Below, one piece after another: positions 57,241-64,000 of a stretch of DNA of 64,000 nt. The translations under genes and the position numbers were made by a program. The first letter of the stretch is position 1. Each line of letters opens with the position of its first letter. This DNA is from Diphasiastrum complanatum (taxonomy: Eukaryota > Streptophyta > Lycopodiopsida > Lycopodiales > Lycopodiaceae), in assembly GCA_029204225.1 (NCBI GenBank), contig MU832211.1:1-64000 (forward strand), read 5' to 3'. The notes under the pieces were generated by a model that was not told the origin of the DNA, made no database searches, and saw nothing but the letters and a program-made list of their open reading frames with translations.

Positions 57241-57529
57241 AAGCATGAGTCCCGCTCGGAAGATCAAGTACAGATAAGCCCCAAGTCCGAAGAAGGGCTG
57301 AGACACTGCCAAACCAAGAATGCTTGGCCCCCTGTCCAGCAATGGTGCGTGATGAAGTGAGAGCAGCAACAATATCTGGAAGTGTCTAACTCTGATATCC
57401 TGTGAAGAAAGGTAATGATCTGAAACATAGCACTGATAACCAGGGGAGGGGAAGCAAACTCCGCTAATATGATATCATGTGGCACCGAGGGCTTAGCCCT
57501 AATCATCCTGCTAAGCATGAGAATATCGA

Positions 57530-57531
<2 letters not shown>
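57241..57531 (-). mobile_element. LINE fragment W: C-terminal part, inverted
   Basis: Minus strand: RIDILMLSRMIRAKPSVPHD, then LAEFASPPL, MFQIITFLHRISELDTSRY and DLPSGTHAYR. It begins exactly at the (TC)n tail of fragment X. It breaks off at 57241 at a point that continues, about nine residues later, at 59150 on the plus strand. Confidence 0.8.
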
Positions 57532-57617
<86 letters not shown>

Positions 57618-57819
57618 GAATAGAATAGGATATATATTAATGTCTATAGAGTGCCCTTGGGCACATAAGACAAAGAAAATGTACATCAGAAAGGAGGATT
57701 GTCCATGCCGGGGACTTATTTCTATCAGCTAAAACTAAAACAGAAGAAAACTGGAAACAAAACCAAAGCTTAACCTCCAGCTATGGTGAGGGTACAAAAA
57801 CAGTAGCTTAACCATAAGA
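57532..57819 (-). mobile_element. LINE X: very short 3' end
   Basis: Only about 205 bp of 3' untranslated region, with hairpin GTGCCCAAGGGCAC (57651-57664 on the plus strand), AGACATTAATAT and an 82-bp (TC)n tail (57532-57613). It begins directly at the TC tail of fragment Y. Confidence 0.85.
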
Positions 57820-57820
57820 G

Positions 57821-57869
<49 letters not shown>

Positions 57870-59150
57870 ATTGATGTCTTTTCCATGCCAAGAGGCATAT
57901 AAGACGAAAAAGTACATGTCAAGTGTGTGGTACAACGGGAGTGTATGAAACGTCTCCATAACAGAAAAGAAAAGCATATGTACTACAACCGCAATGAAGA
58001 GTACATCTAAAGAGAGTCAAGCTGCCAATATAAGGCTAGTGATAATGGTATATCTCGCTGTCCTCAAATACTGCTGCTTTCAAAGAAAGATGTAATGGGT
58101 ATAACACCTGGAGGTGGTCTCGATAAGTGCTGTTGACGTCGCCAAGGAGGTCGTCTCTGAGTAGTGGCTCTGCGGAGAATATGAGTATGTGTAGTACGTC
58201 ATCTCTAGTGTCTATGTCGGGAAAGGTCACTGGCGTCGCCATTGTCATCCGAGCCAAGGTCCATCGGACATCTGCGATCTCCTGCGGGAGAAGAACGATG
58301 TGATCTGGAGCTGTCTATTTGGATGAGTCAATGGCTGGCATAGGTCCTGTCCTAGTAAAAACATCTCTCTGATCATAAGTGCAACGCATCGTGGATCATC
58401 ATATGCTATAAGGGACCGCAGTGTGACCGGAGCATCTCGAAAAAGGCAATGGTATCTCCCTTTGATCTCATAGTAGACTGGACATCTGAATAAAATGTGC
58501 TCCTCGGACTCCACCCCAGATAGTGAACATATCTGGCAGATCCACTGGTCTCGTGGGGTACCATGGAAACGTCGAACCTCAATCTATAGCTAATGTGATG
58601 AGACTCGTAAGTGACCCAGTGTGAATCTTAGACCATGGGATAATCCAGAGTCTAAATAGCGTGGTAGAACTGGGGTCCCCATTGCATCCATCTCCAAGAA
58701 TTGAGTCTTGTAATAGTCGGGTTTGTTGACCCCTAGCTGGCCCTGACATTAATGATGAAGATATGCTCTATAGAGAAAACGCCTGATATAGTCGTGGGTC
58801 TTGATGGGAGGTCCGTGATAGAGATGCCGAGGGTATCAAGTTGATGTGATGCCTGTGAAAACCATGACAAGCGATAGTCCAGACTATGAAGGTGCTAGGA
58901 TGATGTGAGTGCCGCCTGTGTGTATCTATGTGGCAACCTGAGGCGCTGTATATAAGTGATGAGACGGAAGATGGCATCAAGCTATAGAGGTGGAACTGCA
59001 AACTTTGCTAGGATAATTTGGTGCAAGACGGAGGGCTTAGCCCATATCATCCGTGATAGCATAAGGACCTGTAGTCGTGAGATACTAGCCCAGTCAACTG
59101 AGGTGAGCCCTGGACACCATGCTTCTGGCAGCATATTTATCGTAGCTACA
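57820..59150 (-). mobile_element. LINE fragment Y: C-terminal half and tail, inverted
   Basis: Minus strand: EAW-PGLTSVDWASISRLQV, LSRMIWAKPSVLHQI, zinc-knuckle part ILFRCPVYYEIKGRYHCLFR, DAPVTLRSLIAYDDPRCVAL and a 3' end with hairpin ATGCCTCTTGGCAT (57885-57898), AGACATCAATAAAAT and a (TC)n tail (57825-57865). It starts where LINE V would continue. Confidence 0.85.
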
Positions 59151-60040
59151 TACGCACTATATGGTCACAGCCCGACCCTGATAAGGTCAAGATACAATTC
59201 TATGGCACACATCTACTACGGTTGGATGCTACGGGTACCCCTGTCCTTCCAGCATATCTTACACAGCCATTATCTTTTGGTCTGCAATACCGTATGGGAC
59301 AGCTCCGAGTTTCTTCTCATCAGCTGGCTATTGAGACGGGTAGATACACGGACACTCCCAGATTGCAGAGGATATGTCAGCTTTGTTCTCTTCATGAGAT
59401 GGAGGATGACTTCCAATTCATCTTTCGCTGTCCAGTATATTACGAGATCAGGGGACGTTACCATTGTTTATACAGAGATACCCCTCTCACGTTGCGATCG
59501 TTCCTCAAATATCCAGACTCCAAATGTGTAGGTCTTCTATTGAGAGAGATGTATACTCTACGAGCTTCACTTCTACCTGCCACAGATATGGATCACGGCC
59601 AGGCTCATATTACCCAGTTTTTCCAGAAGCAAGACAGAGAGGACATTACCATTTTGGATTTTGAAGTCCCCACTCGGAGATCGAAGACACAGAAAGTCTC
59701 ACATATTTCTGCTAGATCCAGGATCACTAGATCTTCACGGGCTTCTCGCCAATCCACAGCACGCTCCACTTCTACTATCACTCACTATTTTCAGCTTACT
59801 CATAGCTAGTCTCCTCCGCAGAGTAGGTGGTTAAGCTCTTGCATTGTACCCTCGCAAGCTGGTGGTCAAGCTTGGATGTTTCTTCTTCTTAGAGATAGCG
59901 AGATAGATATGCTAGTTTCTTGTCTTCTTCTCTTTTCTACTAGTAAATAAGTCCGTATGCGGACAATGCTCCTCACCTTTTGTACTCTCTTTTGTCTTAT
60001 GTACCTTTGGGTACCAAAAGACGTTAATAATAATAATTCT

Positions 60041-60042
<2 letters not shown>
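59151..60042 (+). mobile_element. LINE Z: C-terminal end
   Basis: QPDPDKVKIQFYGTHLLRLD, PAYLTQPLSFGLQYRMGQLR, the zinc knuckle (CQLCSLHEMEDDFQFIFRCP), [19 protein letters not shown], then the 3' region with hairpin GTACCTTTGGGTAC (60001-60014) and AGACGTTAATAATAATAAT. It is the likely continuation of fragment W. Confidence 0.88.

Positions 60043-60118
<76 letters not shown>
60043..60118 (+). repeat. (TC)n tail of LINE Z and start point of the next LINE
   Basis: About 74 bp of nearly pure TC. The next LINE begins immediately with CTACTTGTTGGC and endonuclease codons. Confidence 0.95.
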
Positions 60119-60119
<1 letters not shown>

Positions 60120-60120
<1 letters not shown>

Positions 60121-62648
60121 GTTGGCTTTCTACTTGCAGAGGGAAGACGAGGGCACTGACTAGTCGCGGTTCAGGTGGTGTTGCTTGCTTATTTCGAGAC
60201 TCTCTCCAGCCATGGGTCGAGCTACTATACATTGACGAGCAGGCTCGCTATATCTGGATCAGGTTGGACCACAGGTTGATGGAGTTAGATCGTGACATAT
60301 TCTTGGCTATTTGTTATTTCCCTCCAGAGACATCAGCTTTCACCTCAGAGGAGGAGTCACCTTTCATGGATATTTCATCGGACATTATCAGATATGAGGA
60401 TCGAGGATATATTCTTCTAGTGGGGGACTTCAATGCCAGGACCGGGTCTAGGCAAACGGAATTTCACAGAGCAACAGATGACCCACAGCGGATACATGCA
60501 CTTGATTGGGATGATCTTGGTCTTATACGGCGATCGGCAGATGCAACGGGTCCAGTCACATCATATGGGGAGCAGATGCTTCAGTTGGGTGAGGCTCATG
60601 GACTGGCCATTTATAATGGCCTTCTTCAGCTGCCAAGCTCTGGTGACTACACTTGCTTCCCACATAGTGGAGGACATAGCGTCGTCGACTATTTCATGGG
60701 TTCACCGTTTCTGCTTCACTTCATTTCATCCTTCTCTGTACACCACACCACTCTTTCTGATCATTCATATCTCTCACTCTCTATCGGTCATCTCCACATC
60801 ACACCTATTTTCTCTTTGACCCCTACAGCTAAACCCACCTACCGCTACACTTCACATCACACACCACTATATAGAGAAGCCCTCTCCGATCTCCTTACCT
60901 ATTTCCCACATGAGCATACTTTAGAGGAGCAGTCCCTCTTTCTTGTCCAGACCATCCATACTGCAACCTCCATTGCCTTTCCATCCCCACGGCCCAAAGA
61001 CCAGCAACGTCATAGACCCTATAACCCTTGGTATGATCAGGAATGCATCCAGCTACATCAGAACCTCATATATGCTTGCTCCCATCTTCCTCATATGACC
61101 AAAACCATATCTCGTGTCTACCGCAGAACCACAAAAAGAAAGAAAATCGCATACGAGATTGGTCAGAGTAAGAAACTGATGGATCTCCTCTTTAGTTCTT
61201 CCTCAGGTTCATTCTGGAAGAGGTTCCTTCCACGGTCACCCCCACCACGGATCACAGACCTCAGCACTTGGGTCGCATATGCCACATCATTGTACACCAT
61301 CCCAGATACCCCTCCTCTTCCCACCTCCTGTCTCACGGATACTTCTGCCATATTCACTAACGAGCTTATAGAAAAGGCCATCACACGACTCCATTCCCAT
61401 AAAGCCAAAGACATTGATGAGCTAGAGGCTGAACTTCTAAAGTATGCTCCCAACATCCTCTCACCCTTTCTCTCCATCCTATTCAACCGAGCTGTCACCT
61501 CTGATTTTCCCTCCCCATGGTCCACAAACCTCATTCACCCTATCCACAAAGGCGGGGACCCCATGAAAGCTGACAACTACCGCACCATTATGATCAGTCA
61601 CCTCTTCGCCAAAGTATATGGTTCTATCCTACAGTCAGAGATCAGTACAGAGATGGATGCTAGATCACTCCATGCCATTGGACAGGCGGGTTTCAAACCG
61701 AGATATACTACATCGGATCATATCTTTACTTTGAGGTCCATCATTGAGGAGGCTAAGGGCAAGAGGGAGCGTGTATACTGCTGCTTTGTGGATTTCCGCA
61801 AGGCATTTGATTCTGTGCCTAGGCATCTATTGATACAGAGACTTCATGATCGGGGCTTTCAAGAGGATACTATACAAGCGGTATTAGCATTGTACAGGCG
61901 AGTTATTGGCAGGGTCCCACTATCAGGAGTTATTTCACCGGAGGTGGTCAGTACTATTGGTGTCAAACGGGGATGTCCACTCTCTCCTACACTTTTTGGT
62001 CTTTACATTGACGAGCTAGAGCATGTTATACGGAGTGATGGAGGGGAGGGTTGTACATTGGGCGACCTCATTATTGCTATTCTCCTTTATGCTGATGATG
62101 TGGTTTTGCTTTCAGGGACGAGAGAGGGTTTGCAGCGACACTTAGATGCTCTTCTTTCTTTCTGCACACGGTGGGGTTTGTCGATGAATGTGGCCAAGAC
62201 TAAGGTTATGGTGTTCAACACCTCTAGGTCTTTCATGATGCGGCAGGAGCTTCTATGGGATGGTCATCCCCTAGAGGTTGTTGATTCCTATACATATCTA
62301 GGAGTACTATTCTCGGGGCCTACGTTCAGCATGAGACACGCAGCTATTTCCCGGGTACGGAAGGGCTATGCCTCACTGGTAGATTTGGAGAGACTATGTT
62401 TCAGCTCACACATTAGAGATGCGACTAGTAAGTGTCGGCTCTTTGACACTATGGTTGTGCCCTCAGCTATGTATGCTTCCGAGACATGGAGTACTAGTTT
62501 GACAGCTACTGATTGGACGTATATCTCCCGGCTCCAGATTCGTTTGCTCTCCTGGATGATACGGGCTAAGCCCTCAGTACCGCACCAGATTTCTTGGCGG
62601 AGTTCGCGGTCCCCCCCATTCAGATTGAGGCCTTATTCCATATTGTGA
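60120..62648 (+). CDS. LINE 4 endonuclease-reverse transcriptase
   Basis: Codons are open from 60120; the stretch from 60264 counts 794 codons. Endonuclease: [45 protein letters not shown]. Reverse transcriptase: [73 protein letters not shown] (near residue 506 of the 794), [18 protein letters not shown] and the catalytic LLYADDVVLLS (near 608). Family knowledge: the endonuclease nicks the target and the RT copies the RNA from that nick. A one-base loss near 62590 shifts the frame before the C-terminal domain. Confidence 0.95.
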
Positions 62649-63579
62649 CATTCATACATAGGTTAGAGGATCTTCAGGACGGGGGCACACATTATGTAGT
62701 TGCAACTTTATCTTCATCCCGGCGCCTACACTCAGAGGGACACCTTTTCTCATGGTACTCCCACGCTTGCCGTCTCCTCTCCACATTGGGTATCCAGATC
62801 AGTGATCTACCTGCGGGCACCCACCAGTACATCAAAGGCCTCCTTTACAGATCATATCTTCATATCACTTGGCAGGGTCCATTGGGGACCAAGAGTGAGT
62901 TTTATCGTACACACTTTCTATCTCTTGATCTGGCTGGCTGCCCCATAGTAACTGGTTACTTGTTGAGGAGTATATCACATAGTCTGCGGATAGCGATGGG
63001 TCAGTTTCGGGTTTCTTCACATCAGCTGGCTATTGAGACTGGCAGATACAATGGCACCCCACGAGAGGACCGGCTTTGTAGCATGTGTGTTATGCATGAG
63101 ACTGAGGACGAGTCACATTTCCTCTTCAGATGTCCAGCCTACTATGAGATACGGGGGCGGTACTACTGCTTGTTCAGAGAGCACCCAATTACACTTTCTA
63201 TATCTTATGAGGACCCTGTGTCGCACTGATGATCCGAGAGATGTCAGACCTGAGGAGGAGGAGACTAGATGGTACACATTCCCTGACACAGCTGAGCATT
63301 GATGAGTACATATCCCGTCGGAGACAGAGATCCGAGGTACCCATAGGCAGCGACTCAGATGGAGAGGCCGAGATTCCCGACTCCTTCGTACACCGGCATC
63401 AGAGACCATGTCGACGGCCAGAGAGACAGTCAGTTATTATATCACAGCCCAGAGTGCCACGGCAGCAGAGACGACACCGACGGCCTATCCGGCGACAGAG
63501 GTCCAGGGCACATCTAATCACACCTTCACAACATACCATCCACCATTTCTTTCATGTCGATGGGCATCGTGATATATGA
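62591..63579 (+). CDS. LINE 4 C-terminal zinc knuckle and basic tail
   Basis: AEFAVPPIQIEALFHIVTFI, then YLRSISHSLRIAMGQFRVSS and the C-x2-C...H...C motif (LCSMCVMHETEDESHFLFRC). A second shift near 63220 leads to MIREMSDLRRRRLDGTHSLT and an Arg-rich end with a stop after GHRDI. This zinc region (zf-RVT type) is common after plant LINE RT domains and may bind the LINE RNA 3' end. Confidence 0.88.
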
Positions 63580-63737
63580 TTCCAAGCTACTGGATCCTGA
63601 TGGGCCAGTTGTCTCTATGCATTGTATTTGCAGTTATTTAGTTTTATAGATGATTGAGCTTTAAGCTCCTATGTGCACACTTGACATGTACCTTTTCTTA
63701 GTCCTATGTACCTTAGGGTATTCAAGGACATTAATAA

Positions 63738-63747
63738 AATCTTTCTT

Positions 63748-63793
<46 letters not shown>

Positions 63794-63803
63794 CCCCCCC
63801 CCC
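63738..63803 (+). repeat. TTTC/(TC)n tail followed by (C)n
   Basis: Tail of LINE 4: CTTTCTTTCTTTC, about 40 bp of TC, then 12-13 C residues. Length in such tracts is prone to assembly error. Confidence 0.9.
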
Positions 63804-64000
63804 TTGGCGATGGAGATGGCGAGGGCGCTGCAGTAGGAGTGGTCCTTGTCTATGGCCATGAAAGGTAAGGGGAGCCCATGCTCCCCCCCCTCATGGACTT
63901 CTACTCGTGGCCAGATGGCTCCTTCACCATCGCTGAGTAGCCAGGAGCCTCCATCGCGGGACGCTACAGATTTGCTAAGTGGCCAGGTATCGCAGGTCTC
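63804..64000 (+). mobile_element. Probable 5' end of a further LINE
   Basis: Right after the tract the sequence reads TTGGCGATGGAGATGGCG. LINE M begins TTGGCAGCGATGG in the same position after its CT tract, and GATGG/CCATCGC repeats are typical of the LINE leaders here. The window ends before any coding part, so this is inference. Confidence 0.45.

Larger units (their letters stand above)
60119..63737 (+). mobile_element. LINE 4: nearly complete, 5' cut in the endonuclease
   Basis: Open from about 60120 with [20 protein letters not shown], so only the first part of the endonuclease is missing. RT, C-terminal domain, basic tail and 3' hairpin (GTACCTTAGGGTAT, 63708-63721) follow, with CAAGGACATTAATAAAAT and a TTTC/TC tail. 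It is the best preserved LINE here, with just two frameshifts in the C-terminal part. Confidence 0.93.

Noticed and set aside
59912-60232. Frames with long Arg-Glu or Ser-Leu repeats (also near 26.4, 34.5, 57.6, 57.9 and 63.7 kb)
   Set aside because: They are translations of (TC)n/(AG)n LINE tails.
60264-62648. 794-codon frame as a host gene
   Set aside because: Its endonuclease and YADD reverse transcriptase motifs, TC tail and sister copies show it is a LINE.
1-64000. tRNA or rRNA genes
   Set aside because: TGGTATCAGAGC matches are primer-binding sites of LTR elements, not tRNA genes; no cloverleaf or rRNA core was seen.

Overview
This is nuclear DNA from a land plant with a large, transposon-rich genome. 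The evidence is a spliced host gene with GT..AG introns of up to 12.7 kb, Ty3/gypsy and Ty1/copia elements primed by tRNA-iMet-type sites, and many LINEs. I see no prokaryotic genes, tRNAs, rRNAs or CRISPR arrays. Giant transposon-filled introns suggest a fern, lycophyte or gymnosperm, but the species cannot be fixed from the sequence.

The only host gene I can support is on the minus strand and is easily missed because its exons are 52-132 bp. Twelve exons (eleven firm, one tentative) between 55716 and 9903 encode a CHFR-type ubiquitin E3 ligase: the end of an FHA-like region, a complete C3HC4 RING, the CHFR cysteine-rich region and a C-terminal PBZ-type CCHH zinc finger with its stop codon. 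All the exon joints keep phase. The FHA core exons would lie beyond 55.7 kb, under or past the LINE array, or outside the window. About 1.17 kb of coding sequence is spread over 45.8 kb.

Layout: 1-9.9 kb is the 3' flank of the gene, with an old LINE endonuclease remnant, a gypsy protease/LTR remnant and a small terminal-inverted-repeat element. 9.9-13.3 kb holds the last six exons. The 12.7-kb intron at 13.3-26.0 kb holds a nearly complete but frameshifted gypsy element (15.3-21.2 kb) and parts of three others. The 26.1-35.4 kb intron holds a LINE, an ORF1-only LINE, a copia element, a LINE tail and a second inverted-repeat element. The 35.8-43.4 kb intron holds an old gypsy copy and a copia element. 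The 43.7-55.6 kb intron holds a LINE split by a rearranged gypsy element that is itself split by a solo LTR. 56.6-64 kb is a chain of LINEs joined head to tail at (TC)n tracts, with an apparent inversion inside.

Two points stand out beyond the hidden gene. First, seven LINE 3' ends share a short hairpin whose paired bases co-vary, followed by GACATTAAT-like sequence and usually a (TC)n tail instead of poly(A). Second, new LINEs begin directly at the (TC)n tail of an older one, which suggests insertion preference for TC tracts.
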